The position numbers and the translations under genes are program-made. Shown in pieces: positions 8,625 through 18,408 of a DNA stretch of 59,403 bases (position 1 is the first letter of the stretch; the number at the start of each line of letters is the position of its first letter). The stretch comes from UBA10646 sp003456175 (GTDB taxonomy: Bacteria > Bacteroidota > Bacteroidia > Chitinophagales > Chitinophagaceae), in contig DALYLQ010000010.1 in NCBI GenBank assembly GCA_031976225.1, forward strand, positions 1 to 59,403, given 5' to 3'. The notes beneath the pieces are model-generated. The model made no database searches. It had not been told where the DNA came from and saw only the letters and a list, made by a program, of their open reading frames with translations.

Positions 8625-9977
8625 TTATCTGCCAACACTTGGGGTAACAATAAGGCTCTCACAATTATTCTCGCCAACGGCTTGTACTGCAAAAAAATAA
8701 TTGTCTTTACTGTAAGGTAATCTCAAGGTAGTTGCTGTTGTAAAAAACTTTTTTTGCCATGTAGCATCTGTTGTTTCTCTTACTAGTACATAATAACCTT
8801 TCACTTTTCCTGATGATGGTTGCTTCCAATAAAGCAGTGTGCTATTGGTAAGGTTTTTAACATCAATTTTTACATCAACCGGAGCACTTGGTGCCATTGC
8901 TGCATTGGCTAATACTGCAAGGTTAACTGCGGTATTTTTGCGTAAGTATTCAAAATCCATAAACTCAGGCAAATCGCCGTATTGCTTGCCATTTTCAACA
9001 CGAACATCTTGATGTTGATGATCGAAGTTTTCATTCATTTCCGTAAGGCGAACAGCGGCAAAACCGCGTTGTACAAAAGGGGTATGATCACCGCCACGTA
9101 AGAATCGGTCGTTTCTATAAATGAGTTTAACTTCTAGTTGATCAACATAGCGTTCGCCTATCTCCTTCACATATCGTGCCAATTGTCGGCTCTTACCATC
9201 ATTTTCATTGCCGAGCATTCTAATTTGAGCAGCTTGTTTTTCTGTTTCAAAAGCTGGCAAGCCTTCGCTAAAAACACGAAGTTTGGTATTATCGATAATC
9301 AACGTTTCGTTGCTGTGGTTGCTGCCCATGATATCGTTATTGAGTACAGCTTCAATTTGCCAGCCTTCTTTCTTAGCTTTTTCGGCAAGGTAGCCACTAC
9401 CTAATAAGCTTTGCTCTTCGCCGCTTACAGCTACAAATATGATTGTAGCTGGAAAGCTTTGCTTACTCATGATACGAGCACATTCCATTACAGCGGCAAC
9501 GCCACTGCCATCGTCGTTAGCACCTGGTGCAAAAGAAGTACGATTCATAATATCGGTAACTCTACTATCAAGATGGCCTGAAATAATAAATACCCTTTTA
9601 TCGGTAGGGTCGCTACCTTTTAACACTGCCATTACGTTGCCTAACAATGTGGGTTGATCAACACGCTTACCATCGGCTGGTAGTGTAACCGTATCTAAAA
9701 AAGCAGTCATACGGCCATTGCTTTGCTGTGCATAGCGTTGCATTTGTTGTAATACCCATAGTCTTGCAGCTCCAATACCTTTACCGGTTTCGCTGGCATC
9801 ACTTAATGTATGCCGCGTGGTAAATTGTACCATGCCATTGATATGAGCTTTTAAACTATCGCTATGAACATGTTGCACCATAGTTTCAATGGTGTTATGG
9901 CGCTGCACAATTACTTGTGTGAATGCACTGCTAAGCGTGCTACCTATAAGTAGGGTAGTGATGAATATCTTTTTCAT
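8625..9977 (-). CDS. secreted M28 family zinc aminopeptidase
   Basis: 450 residues from ATG 9977 (MKKIFITTLLIGSTLSSAFTQ, a signal peptide). The M28 metal and catalytic pattern is complete: GHLDSR, GANDDGSG, SGEEQSLLGS, NNDIMG and GGDHTPF. The last 90 or so residues resemble a fibronectin III-like domain (LYWKQPSSGKVKGYYVLVRE). It probably trims peptides in the periplasm or outside. Palindrome core 9041-9048 and a weaker copy (8710-8717) lie within the gene. Confidence 0.88.
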   Translation of the reverse strand: MKKIFITTLLIGSTLSSAFTQVIVQRHNTIETMVQHVHSDSLKAHINGMVQFTTRHTLSDASETGKGIGAARLWVLQQMQRYAQQSNGRMTAFLDTVTLPADGKRVDQPTLLGNVMAVLKGSDPTDKRVFIISGHLDSRVTDIMNRTSFAPGANDDGSGVAAVMECARIMSKQSFPATIIFVAVSGEEQSLLGSGYLAEKAKKEGWQIEAVLNNDIMGSNHSNETLIIDNTKLRVFSEGLPAFETEKQAAQIRMLGNENDGKSRQLARYVKEIGERYVDQLEVKLIYRNDRFLRGGDHTPFVQRGFAAVRLTEMNENFDHQHQDVRVENGKQYGDLPEFMDFEYLRKNTAVNLAVLANAAMAPSAPVDVKIDVKNLTNSTLLYWKQPSSGKVKGYYVLVRETTDATWQKKFFTTATTLRLPYSKDNYFFAVQAVGENNCESLIVTPSVGR

Positions 9978-10019
9978 ACGGTTAAGATACAACGCCTTGT
10001 ATTACAATGCCGTTTCTGT

Positions 10020-10036
10020 ATTTACCGTAAGGTGAG
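10020..10036. repeat. dispersed palindrome copy between M28 peptidase and rarA
   Basis: ATTTACCGTAAGGTGAG, core 10025-10032, in the 87-base gap between the rarA stop and the start of the peptidase gene. Confidence 0.85.
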
Positions 10037-10064
10037 TAAGATTTTTTTTTCAGCAAAAGCGATG

Positions 10065-11351
10065 CTAGTAATCGTATTTATCGTTCCAACGTTCTCTCAA
10101 AAATTTACGCATTTCATTTTCTCTGGCGTTATTGCCCGGATTGTAAAAGCGTGTAGCAGTAATACCTTGCGGTAAATATTCTTGCGGAATGAAGTTGTTT
10201 TCGCCTAAGTGGCTGTATTGGTAGTTATCGCCATATCCCATGTTTTTCATGAGTTGGGTAGGTGCGTTACGAATATGCAATGGTACTGGCAAGTCGCCAG
10301 TACTACGTACCATTTGTTGGGCTTGGTTAATAGCTTCATAACTGGCATTGCTTTTAGCACTACTTGCTAAATAAATGGCACATTGGCTTAATATGATTCT
10401 GCTTTCGGGCCAGCCTATTNNNNNNNNNNCATCAAAGGTTGTATTGGCTAGTAATAAGGCGTTTGGGTTGGCATTGCCAATATCTTCGCTTGCGAAAATT
10501 AGCATACGGCGTGCTATAAATTCTACCGTTTCGCCACCTTCTATCATACGAGCTAACCAATATACGGCGCCGTTAGGGTCGCTGCCTCGCATACTCTTAA
10601 TAAACGCTGAAATGATATCGTAATGTTGTTCACCATTTTTGTCGTAAAGTGCAACTCGCTGTTGTGCAATTTGTTGTACAAGTGTATTGGTTACATTGAT
10701 GGTAGTACGTTCATTTACCGTAAGGTTACTGTTATTTGCTATTTGTTGTACTACTAATTCAAATAGGTTAAGTAGCTTTCTGCCATCGCCACCACTGAGT
10801 TGCAGTAATGCTTCGTAACTTTCGATATGAATATCAAATTGTTGCAACCAAGTATCTGTATGAATAGCATTGGTAATAAGCTGCATTAAATCGTTGCCGC
10901 TTAAAGCTTGTAATACGTACACTTGGCAGCGACTTAATAGGGCACTATTAACTTCAAAGCTTGGGTTTTCGGTAGTAGCACCAATAAGTGTAACAATACC
11001 TTTTTCTACGGCTCCTAATAATGCATCTTGCTGACTTTTATTAAAACGATGTATTTCATCGATAAACAAAATAGCTTTTCGTTGTGCTTGCGCTAGTGTT
11101 AGTACTTCTCTAATTTCTTTAACACCACTATTGATAGCACTTAACTGGTAAAATGGAATGCTAAGTGTATGTGCAATAACATTGGCAAGTGTTGTTTTGC
11201 CAACGCCTGGCGGTCCCCAAAGTATCATACTAGGAACGTAGCCATTTGCAATAGCAGTTTGTAATACAGTGCCCTCGCCAATAATATGCTGTTGCCCTGC
11301 AATGTGTTGCAATTGAGTGGGTCGCATACGTTCGGCGAGGGGTTGTTGCAT
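10065..11351 (-). CDS. rarA: replication-associated recombination protein A (AAA+ ATPase), with internal N gap
   Basis: 428 residues. RarA/MgsA acts at stalled forks with SSB and the replisome. Seen: LRPTQLQHIAGQQHI, Walker A WGPPGVGKTT, Walker B LFIDEIHRFN, sensor 1 GATTENPSFE, and the C-terminal tetramerisation region (SMRGSDPNGAVYWLARM, RMLIFASEDIGNANP, IGWPESRIILSQ). Ten Ns at 10420-10429 mask about four codons between NTTFD and IGWPE; that is the expected spacing, and the first codon begins with G, so the frame is probably intact. Third gene of an aspS operon; its start overlaps the previous stop (TAATG). Palindrome cores at 10165-10172 (YLPQG) and 10718-10725 (NLTVNE). Confidence 0.95.
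   Translation of the reverse strand: MQQPLAERMRPTQLQHIAGQQHIIGEGTVLQTAIANGYVPSMILWGPPGVGKTTLANVIAHTLSIPFYQLSAINSGVKEIREVLTLAQAQRKAILFIDEIHRFNKSQQDALLGAVEKGIVTLIGATTENPSFEVNSALLSRCQVYVLQALSGNDLMQLITNAIHTDTWLQQFDIHIESYEALLQLSGGDGRKLLNLFELVVQQIANNSNLTVNERTTINVTNTLVQQIAQQRVALYDKNGEQHYDIISAFIKSMRGSDPNGAVYWLARMIEGGETVEFIARRMLIFASEDIGNANPNALLLANTTFDXXXXIGWPESRIILSQCAIYLASSAKSNASYEAINQAQQMVRSTGDLPVPLHIRNAPTQLMKNMGYGDNYQYSHLGENNFIPQEYLPQGITATRFYNPGNNARENEMRKFLRERWNDKYDY
10420..10429. other. assembly gap (10 N) inside rarA
   Basis: Ten Ns. Unlike the uvrA gap, there is no duplicated flank and the frame is kept. Confidence 0.98.
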
Positions 11352-11851
11352 TATTTTTCTTTTGAAAATAAAAAAGAATATAGTTTAACCAAGCGGAGCG
11401 ATAGTACAATATGTACTAATAATAAAACGCCATAGATTAATAAAAAATATACTACAAACTGCATCATGGTTTGTAGCATGGTTGGGTCTACTCCATTCAT
11501 AGCCGATTGTTCCATGGCTTGCTGCATAGCTTGTTCAATTACTTGTGGATTAGCGAGGGCAGCTATACCATCAATTACGCTAAGTGCAGCAAATGCAATA
11601 CTTACGTAGGCGTTCACTTTTAGCCAATCTTTTAAGCTTTGCTTGAGTGGTTTTTGTTGGTCTATTCCTACGATTAAAAATCTGAAACTACACCAAGTGT
11701 ATATTACAATGCAAAGCAGTATAAATGCCGGTAGTAATATTAGCGGATTGGCTAAACCACCTAATAAAGTTATCAAAGCCATTGGTGCAATAAGCATTGC
11801 AATGGGCAATAATAAAAAGCTTAAAATACGGTATATGTTAATCAACTTCAT
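11351..11851 (-). CDS. small multi-pass membrane protein, unknown
   Basis: 166 residues with about four hydrophobic segments (near residues 8-30, 34-55, 82-100 and 132-158) and a Met/Gln-rich loop (EQAMQQAMEQSAMNG). I do not recognise the family. It is translationally coupled on both sides: its ATG overlaps the aspS stop (ATGA), and its stop overlaps the rarA start. Confidence 0.75.
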   Translation of the reverse strand: MKLINIYRILSFLLLPIAMLIAPMALITLLGGLANPLILLPAFILLCIVIYTWCSFRFLIVGIDQQKPLKQSLKDWLKVNAYVSIAFAALSVIDGIAALANPQVIEQAMQQAMEQSAMNGVDPTMLQTMMQFVVYFLLIYGVLLLVHIVLSLRLVKLYSFLFSKEK

Positions 11852-13692
11852 GCTTGTTGTTTGCTGTTAGTCAAATTCAATTGAATTTGTAATTCATCGA
11901 ACTGCTTTTGATCAATACTGCTCGGTGCATCGAGCATAACATCGCGGCCACTATTGTTTTTAGGGAAAGCAATAAAGTCTCTAATACTTTCGCTGCCACC
12001 CAAAATTGAGCATAAGCGATCAAAGCCAAAAGCAATACCGCCATGTGGCGGCGCACCGTACTCAAAAGCACCAAGCAAGAAGCCAAACTTATGTTTTTGC
12101 TCTGCCTCATCCATGCCTAGGGCAGCGAACATTTTTTGCTGTAATTCTTTCTGATAAATTCTAATACTACCACCGCCAATTTCATTACCGTTCAAAACCA
12201 TATCGTAAGCATTGGCTTTAATATTGGCGTACGGATGTTTTAAATATTCGGCTGGGTTATCTATTACAGGATTATTGTTAATCATTGTAGCAATATCGCT
12301 AGGCTTCGGTGACGTGAATGGGTGATGCCTTGCTACCCAACGATTTTCTTCTTCAGCATATTCAAATAGTGGGAAGTCTAATACCCACAATAACTTGAAC
12401 TCATTTTCTTTACGTAAGCCCAAACGCTTACCCATTTCTAAGCGTAGTTCACTCATTGCTTTACGGGTACGTTCTTCTGCACCGGCAAGTATTAAAATTA
12501 AATCGCCTGCTTGTGCATTTGTTGCTTCGGCAATGGCTTTTAAACGTTCTTCGCTATAGAACTTATCTACGCTGCTTTTGTACGTTCCGTCGGTATTCAC
12601 TTTTATAAATACCAACCCTTTCATACCAATTTGTGGACGCTTTACCCATTCAGTTAGTTCGTCGGTTTGCTTGCGGCTATATTCACTGCAACCGGGTACA
12701 CTAATTGCAATAACGGTTTCGGCTTCATCAAATACTTTAAAGTCGGCACCATCAATTAAGTGTTGCAATATTGGCCTTGCGGCAAATGTGTGCTGCGGAT
12801 ACTTGAGGTTGCATAACTGCATACCAAAGCGTATGTCGGGCTTATCGTTACCGTAAGTCCACATGGCTTCTTCCCAAGTAGTGCGGGCTACAGCTTCGGT
12901 ATAATCGATACCTTTTACATCTTTAAAAATACGTTTAACCAATCCTTCGAAGGTTTGCAAAATGTCTTCTTGTTCTACAAAAGCCATTTCACAATCAATC
13001 TGTGTGAATTCTGGTTGTCTATCTGCACGTAAGTCTTCATCCCTAAAGCATTTTACAATTTGGTAGTAACGGTCGTAGCCGCTAACCATTAATAATTGCT
13101 TGAATGTTTGCGGACTTTGTGGCAATGCATAAAACTCACCCGGATTCATACGGCTAGGTACCACAAAATCTCTGGCACCTTCAGGCGTACTTTTAATTAA
13201 AAAAGGCGTTTCAATATCCATAAAACCAAGCTCGTGCAAGTAGTTGCGAGCGCTTCGGTTCACTGCATAACGTAACTCTAGATTGCGTTTCACCGCATTT
13301 CGGCGTAGATCGAGATAGCGATACTTCATACGAAGGTCATCGCCACCATCGGTATCATCTTGAATGGTGAAAGGTGGTACTTCACTTTTATTCAGTACAG
13401 AAAAGCTAGTTAGTGTTATTTCAATATCGCCAGTAGGTATGTTCGGGTTTTTGTTGCTACGTTCTGTTACAACACCCGTTACTTGAATAACATATTCACG
13501 GCCGAGTGGTTGTGCATCGAGTTGAGGGTTCAGTGTTTCTCCAAATAGTATCTGTGTGATGCCATAGCGGTCTCTAAGATCAACAAACGTAATGCTACCA
13601 AACTTTCTTACTGTTTGTACCCATCCCGCAAGGGTTACGGTATTGCCAACATGCGTTAAGCGTAATTCGCCACAAGTATGTGTTCTATACAT
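11848..13692 (-). CDS. aspS: aspartyl-tRNA synthetase
   Basis: 614 residues, class II synthetase of the bacterial type. N-terminal OB anticodon-binding domain (VTLAGWVQTVRKFGSITFVDLRDR), motif 1 region, motif 2 CFRDEDLRADRQPEFTQIDC, an inserted GAD domain (VSVPGCSEYSRKQTDELTEW) and motif 3 GIAFGFDRLCSIL. ATG at 13692 (MYRTHTCGELR) is the conserved start; an upstream in-frame option at 13713 would run into a palindrome repeat. A GCAA palindrome (core 13626-13633) lies in the codons for TLAGW. Confidence 0.97.
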   Translation of the reverse strand: MYRTHTCGELRLTHVGNTVTLAGWVQTVRKFGSITFVDLRDRYGITQILFGETLNPQLDAQPLGREYVIQVTGVVTERSNKNPNIPTGDIEITLTSFSVLNKSEVPPFTIQDDTDGGDDLRMKYRYLDLRRNAVKRNLELRYAVNRSARNYLHELGFMDIETPFLIKSTPEGARDFVVPSRMNPGEFYALPQSPQTFKQLLMVSGYDRYYQIVKCFRDEDLRADRQPEFTQIDCEMAFVEQEDILQTFEGLVKRIFKDVKGIDYTEAVARTTWEEAMWTYGNDKPDIRFGMQLCNLKYPQHTFAARPILQHLIDGADFKVFDEAETVIAISVPGCSEYSRKQTDELTEWVKRPQIGMKGLVFIKVNTDGTYKSSVDKFYSEERLKAIAEATNAQAGDLILILAGAEERTRKAMSELRLEMGKRLGLRKENEFKLLWVLDFPLFEYAEEENRWVARHHPFTSPKPSDIATMINNNPVIDNPAEYLKHPYANIKANAYDMVLNGNEIGGGSIRIYQKELQQKMFAALGMDEAEQKHKFGFLLGAFEYGAPPHGGIAFGFDRLCSILGGSESIRDFIAFPKNNSGRDVMLDAPSSIDQKQFDELQIQLNLTNSKQQA

Positions 13693-13711
13693 TGTTATGA
13701 TGTTAATATTC

Positions 13712-13729
13712 ATTTACCGTAAGGTAAAT
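13712..13729. repeat. perfect palindrome copy, first of a triplet upstream of aspS
   Basis: Perfect ATTTACCGTAAGGTAAAT; symmetry extends partly outside (ATTC...GAAT). It lies 20 bases upstream of aspS. Confidence 0.95.
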
Positions 13730-13747
13730 ATGAATGGTGTTGCTTGC

Positions 13748-13765
13748 TTTCGCCTTACGGCAAAT
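13748..13765. repeat. palindrome copy, second of triplet (G-C variant)
   Basis: On the minus strand ATTTGCCGTAAGGCGAAA, core 13753-13760: the inner pair is G-C instead of A-T. Confidence 0.9.
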
Positions 13766-13781
13766 GAGGTTGTGCTTAGTC

Positions 13782-13799
13782 ATTTACCGTAAGGTAAAA
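13782..13799. repeat. palindrome copy, third of triplet
   Basis: ATTTACCGTAAGGTAAAA, core 13787-13794. Three copies spaced 34-36 bases core to core fill the divergent aspS/MFS intergenic region. Confidence 0.95.
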
Positions 13800-13868
13800 A
13801 ATCGCAAACAGCACTGCCAAAAGCGGCTGCAAAGATAGGAGGTAGCTGATAGCAATAAGCGTATCTGT

Positions 13869-13876
13869 TAGATTTG
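13869..13876 (+). promoter_or_regulatory. -7 box TAGATTTG directly before the MFS gene
   Basis: TAnnTTTG match ending 4 bases (CAGT) before the ATG at 13881. A start site at or next to the ATG would make a leaderless mRNA. No clear -33 element. Confidence 0.5.
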
Positions 13877-13880
13877 CAGT

Positions 13881-15020
13881 ATGCAAAGCAACCATACTGC
13901 CGTTACTTACCGTTGGGTAGCTTCGGTGTACTTTTTTATTGCCGGTATTACATTTGCCAGTTGGGCAAGTCGTATCCCCGATGTACAGCAACAGTTACAA
14001 CTGAGTGAGGCACAATTGGGTACTTTATTATTGGCTATCCCGATAGGATTGATGGCTGGATTACCTCTATGCGGCTGGCTAGTAAGCCGATGGGGTGCAA
14101 AAGCTACCACTTTGCTTTCGGCATTATGTTACAGCCTTTGCTTATGGGCTATCGGCTGGGCACAGCATGTGTATCTGTTGGCGTTTGTGTTGTTTTTATT
14201 TGGTGTGTTTGGCAACTTGTACAACGTAGCGGTGAATACAATGGCCATTGCCGTGCAAACCCATTTTTCAAAGAGTATTATGGCCACATTCCATGGCATT
14301 TGGAGTATTGCGGGCTTTTCAGGTGCTGCTTTAGGTGCCCTCATGGTGCAATTGCAAATGCCTCCCAGAGCACACTTTACCATTGTGTTAATAGCTGTTT
14401 GGATGGTTGCTTTATTCGTGTATCGATGGGCATTGCCCGATAAGCCTACCGTTAACAAAGGCGATAAGCTATTTGTGCTGCCCGACAAAGCCTTGTTGGG
14501 CTTGGGTATCATGGCTTTTTGTTGCCTTATTTGTGAGGGTACTATGTTCGATTGGAGTGGTGTATATTTCAAAAAAGTAGTTGCAGCTCCTACGGCTTGG
14601 GTGCCGCTGGGTTATGTTGCTTTTATGTGCTGTATGTCGCTAGGGCGTTTTATTAGCGATAGCCTTGTAACTAGGTGGGGCGCTATTACAATTTTGAAAG
14701 TGAGCGGCTTACTTATAGTAGCAGGCTTGTTGTTAAGTGTTGTTTTTCCGAATATCGTGGTGGCTTCTATCGGCTTTATGTTGGTTGGTTTTGGAGTGAG
14801 TAGTGTGGTGCCATTGGTGTACGCCCTTGCGGGTAAAAGTAAACACATGCCGCCAGGACTTGCATTAACCGCCGTGAGCACTATTGGTAATTTTGGTTTT
14901 TTATTAGGTCCGCCGTTGATTGGATTCATTGCACAAGCTGCCTCCTTACGATGGAGTTTTGTGTTAATTGCCATACTGGGTTGCTTTGTTGCTTTACTAG
15001 CGAAACGCACCGACCGCTAG
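13881..15020 (+). CDS. MFS transporter
   Basis: 379 residues with about 12 hydrophobic segments. The N-terminus has the YbjJ/fucose-permease-like pattern FIAGITFASWASRIPDVQQQL and the loop-2 motif GWLVSRWGAK; the second half has GRFISDSLVTRWG at the equivalent place. The substrate is unknown. It is divergent from aspS across the palindrome triplet and apparently has a leaderless promoter. A GCAA palindrome core (14825-14832, C-G inner pair) encodes ALAGK. Confidence 0.85.
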   Translation: MQSNHTAVTYRWVASVYFFIAGITFASWASRIPDVQQQLQLSEAQLGTLLLAIPIGLMAGLPLCGWLVSRWGAKATTLLSALCYSLCLWAIGWAQHVYLLAFVLFLFGVFGNLYNVAVNTMAIAVQTHFSKSIMATFHGIWSIAGFSGAALGALMVQLQMPPRAHFTIVLIAVWMVALFVYRWALPDKPTVNKGDKLFVLPDKALLGLGIMAFCCLICEGTMFDWSGVYFKKVVAAPTAWVPLGYVAFMCCMSLGRFISDSLVTRWGAITILKVSGLLIVAGLLLSVVFPNIVVASIGFMLVGFGVSSVVPLVYALAGKSKHMPPGLALTAVSTIGNFGFLLGPPLIGFIAQAASLRWSFVLIAILGCFVALLAKRTDR

Positions 15021-15122
15021 CTTAATCAACTGAAAAGCACTGAAAACATCACCATTCATAGCGTTTGGTGCTCAATCTTGCCCCATTTCCCTTAGTTTCG
15101 CTCCGCTTCAATTATAGCCAAT

Positions 15123-18100
15123 ATGAGTTTTAATCGTATTAATACCATTACCGGTTGGGTAGTGTGTTTCATTGCTTGTGCCGTATACTTACTTACTGCC
15201 GAAGCGGCAGGGAGCCTTTGGGATTGCGGCGAGTTTGTGAGTAGTGCTTTTAAACTACAAATTCCGCACCCGCCCGGTGCACCGATGTTCGTATTGTTAG
15301 GTCGGATTTTCATCATTGCATTTGGTGATGATCCAAACACGGCTGCCCATGCGGTAAATGCTATGAGTGCTCTGGCAAGTGGGTTTACTATTTTGTTTTT
15401 GTTTTGGACGATTACCCACTTTGGTAGAAAAATAGTAGAAGGTGCCGAAAAAGTAGCACTTACTGGTGCACAAACCTTTAGTGTTATGGGTGCTGGTATT
15501 GTTGGTGCTTTGGCTTACACCTTCAGTGATAGCTTTTGGTACAGCGCTGTTGAAGGTGAGGTATATGCCTTAAGTTCATTTTTCACAGCCATTGTGTTCT
15601 GGGCTATCTTAAAATGGGAGAATGAAGCCGATGATAGCGGCGCTGATCGCTGGATCGTATTTATCTTCTTTATGATGGGCTTGTCAATAGGCGTACACTT
15701 ACTGAACCTATTAACAATACCTGCTATTGTTATGGTTTATTACTTTAGAAAGCGTCCAACATTTAATTACGAAGTAGTAAGAAAGTATTTTAACTATAGC
15801 CTTTTCGTAGGTGGTGCACTAGCATTGTTAGCTGCCATGTACGCTGGTAACAAAGAAGCAAATCCTGAGCGTGGCGTACCATTTGATGGCACTTTGGCTG
15901 GTCTTGTAATTCTAGGTGTTGCGGCTGCATATGGCTTGCTTGTATTTTTTGAGAAGCGTAGCAAAGACAAATCTTTTGCAGGTGGTGCTTACATATTTTT
16001 TGTACTAGGATGTATTCTTACAGGTATTGTGCAGGTAGGTGTAATACAGTATAGTATTAAAATGGCAGGCGCCTTTGACCGTGTTTTTGTGAATAGCTTT
16101 GGCTTACCCTTCTTTAGTGGCTTTGCCTTTTTCTTTATTATACTTGCTATTGCTGTTTGGAGAGGTTTGCAATACAGTGCCCGTAAAAATTGGCCGTACT
16201 TACGCTTAGCCTTATGGTGCTTTTCTTTCATGCTTATTGGGTACAGTACTTACCTCACAACCATGATCCGCAGTAGTGCCGACCCTAGCGTAGATATGTA
16301 CAACGTTGATAATCCAAACAGCTTAGTGGGTTATTTAAGCCGTGAACAGTATGGCGATTTTCCTTTATTGTATGGTCAGAAATTCACTGCTCAACCAGTA
16401 GACTACAAAGAAGATGGCGATAAATACCAAAAAGGTAAAGATGAGAATGGTAAAGACCGTTACATCAAAACGGGGAAAGATGGCCACTATGTATTCTTGC
16501 CTGAAGATAAAATGGTATTCCCTCGTATGTGGGATATGGCGAATGAACAAGGCCACGCCGATTATTATGCCTTCTTCTCAAACATTCAGAAGATACAAAC
16601 AAAGGATGGTAGAGAAGAATACGAACGTGCTCCTAACTTCTCTGACAATTTCAAATATTTCATTGGCTATCAGAACTACTTCATGTATATCCGCTACTTC
16701 ATGTGGAACTTCAGCGGTCGTCAAAACGATATCCAAGGCTTATTCAATGGCGGCGTACGCGATGGTAACTGGATTACAGGTATCGATTTCATCGATAACA
16801 TGCTGTATGGCGATCAATCTGCGCTACCTGATAGCTTAAAGCATAACAAAGCACATAACAAACTTTACATGCTACCTTTCTTGTTAGGTATGGTAGGTTT
16901 GTTCTTCCATTTCCTTAAGCGTAACGACGATGCCATTGTTAACTTCCTCATGTTCTTCTTCACAGGTTTTGCAATTGTTATTTACTTGAACCAAGCAGGT
17001 TATCAACCACGTGAACGTGACTATGCCTATGTAGGCAGCTTTTATGCTTTTGCTGTTTGGATTGGTCTTGGTGTAATGGCTTTACAAGCTTGGCTTTCAA
17101 AAGCAGTTAAGAATGCAACCGCATCTGCAGGTGTTGCTTTTGCTGCTTGTATGTTAGCTGTTCCAGTGTTGATGGCACAACAAGAATGGGATGATCACGA
17201 CCGTAGTAAAAAAGTAATTGCTGGCGACCTTGCTCGTAACTACCTTGAAAGCTGCGAACAAAATGCAATTCTCTTCACTTTTGGTGATAACGATACCTAT
17301 CCACTTTGGTATGCACAAGAAGTAGAAGGGGTGCGTCCCGATATTCGAGTAATTAATACTAGCTTATTAGGTATTGACTGGTACATCAATCAGTTACGCT
17401 ATAAAGTAAATGGTAGCGATGCTATTGATGTTATTTTCAACGCATCGCAAATAGAAGGTCGTAAGCGTGATTATGTAAGCTTTGCTCCTAATGGCAGTAT
17501 CACAGAAATGGATTTATACACTATGCTCAAAGATTGGGTTGGTAGTGAAGATCCTTCGAGAAAAACCAACCGTGGTGGCGGCGACGAGTTTAATACGTTC
17601 CCAACCAGAACAGTTACTGTACCCGTAGATGTCAATGTTGTACGTGCTAACAAAACGGTAAATGCTACAGATAGTGTAGTGCCACAAATCAAATTTGAAA
17701 TTACAAAAGGCGGTTTGTACAAAAACGATTTAGCCATTTTAGCCGTAATCGCAGCCAACCAATGGAAGCGCCCTATTTACTTTACTAGCAATTATGGCGA
17801 GCTAGGCTTTGGTAATTACTTACGTAAAGATGGCCTCTCTTACAGACTTGTTCCTATTGCTGGCGATTTTGTAAATACCAACAAAATGTACGATGTGGTG
17901 ATGAACAAATTCCGCTACGGTAATGCCAACTTACCAGGCGTATATTTCGATGAAGAAAATCGTCGCCACTTAAATACCATTCGTCGTGCTAATACAGAGC
18001 TTGCTTTCGATTTAGCTATTAAAGGCCGTAAAGAAGATGCCAAGAAAGTATTGCAGAAGGCCGATGCCATGTTATTGCAAGAAAACTTCCCGTACGGTAT

Positions 18101-18389
18101 GGTAAGCAGAGGCAACGAACACAATCGTTTAAGTTTAATGTTCTTACAAGCGTGCTACATGGCCGATGCCAGTGAACTTGCAGATAAAGTACTCAAGAGT
18201 GTAGAGAAAGATTTAAAGCAACAAAAAATCTATTACGAAACCATGAGTGCCAAGCATGCCGAAGCAATGGGCTACGAAATAGATACCAACAACCGCTTAT
18301 TGCAACAATTAGAGCAGTTAAAACAACAGTATAACATGTTGAACAAAGTAGTTGCTCCCGAAGCAAAGCAAGGCGATAGCTTGCGATAG
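15123..18389 (+). CDS. DUF2723 large membrane protein
   Basis: 1088 residues. The N-terminal half is polytopic and opens with the DUF2723 signature WDCGEFVSSAFKLQIPHPPG, which resembles the catalytic loop of GT-C glycosyltransferases. Later blocks are YLNQAGYQPRERDYAYVGSF and FTFGDNDTYPLWYAQEV. The C-terminal 250 residues look soluble and helical (KKVLQKADAML, ending in a Gln/Lys-rich coil). The family is common in Bacteroidota and proposed to glycosylate exported proteins; that role is inference here. No palindrome copy occurs in its 3.3 kb. The gap before it (15021-15122) shows no clear signal. Confidence 0.85.
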   Translation: MSFNRINTITGWVVCFIACAVYLLTAEAAGSLWDCGEFVSSAFKLQIPHPPGAPMFVLLGRIFIIAFGDDPNTAAHAVNAMSALASGFTILFLFWTITHFGRKIVEGAEKVALTGAQTFSVMGAGIVGALAYTFSDSFWYSAVEGEVYALSSFFTAIVFWAILKWENEADDSGADRWIVFIFFMMGLSIGVHLLNLLTIPAIVMVYYFRKRPTFNYEVVRKYFNYSLFVGGALALLAAMYAGNKEANPERGVPFDGTLAGLVILGVAAAYGLLVFFEKRSKDKSFAGGAYIFFVLGCILTGIVQVGVIQYSIKMAGAFDRVFVNSFGLPFFSGFAFFFIILAIAVWRGLQYSARKNWPYLRLALWCFSFMLIGYSTYLTTMIRSSADPSVDMYNVDNPNSLVGYLSREQYGDFPLLYGQKFTAQPVDYKEDGDKYQKGKDENGKDRYIKTGKDGHYVFLPEDKMVFPRMWDMANEQGHADYYAFFSNIQKIQTKDGREEYERAPNFSDNFKYFIGYQNYFMYIRYFMWNFSGRQNDIQGLFNGGVRDGNWITGIDFIDNMLYGDQSALPDSLKHNKAHNKLYMLPFLLGMVGLFFHFLKRNDDAIVNFLMFFFTGFAIVIYLNQAGYQPRERDYAYVGSFYAFAVWIGLGVMALQAWLSKAVKNATASAGVAFAACMLAVPVLMAQQEWDDHDRSKKVIAGDLARNYLESCEQNAILFTFGDNDTYPLWYAQEVEGVRPDIRVINTSLLGIDWYINQLRYKVNGSDAIDVIFNASQIEGRKRDYVSFAPNGSITEMDLYTMLKDWVGSEDPSRKTNRGGGDEFNTFPTRTVTVPVDVNVVRANKTVNATDSVVPQIKFEITKGGLYKNDLAILAVIAANQWKRPIYFTSNYGELGFGNYLRKDGLSYRLVPIAGDFVNTNKMYDVVMNKFRYGNANLPGVYFDEENRRHLNTIRRANTELAFDLAIKGRKEDAKKVLQKADAMLLQENFPYGMVSRGNEHNRLSLMFLQACYMADASELADKVLKSVEKDLKQQKIYYETMSAKHAEAMGYEIDTNNRLLQQLEQLKQQYNMLNKVVAPEAKQGDSLR

Positions 18390-18408
18390 AAGCTTTCAAA
18401 AAATAGTT

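Noticed and set aside
16365..16839. Open frames antisense or out of frame to the DUF2723 gene
   Set aside because: No homology-like motifs, and the long main frame with clear membrane and signature blocks explains the region.
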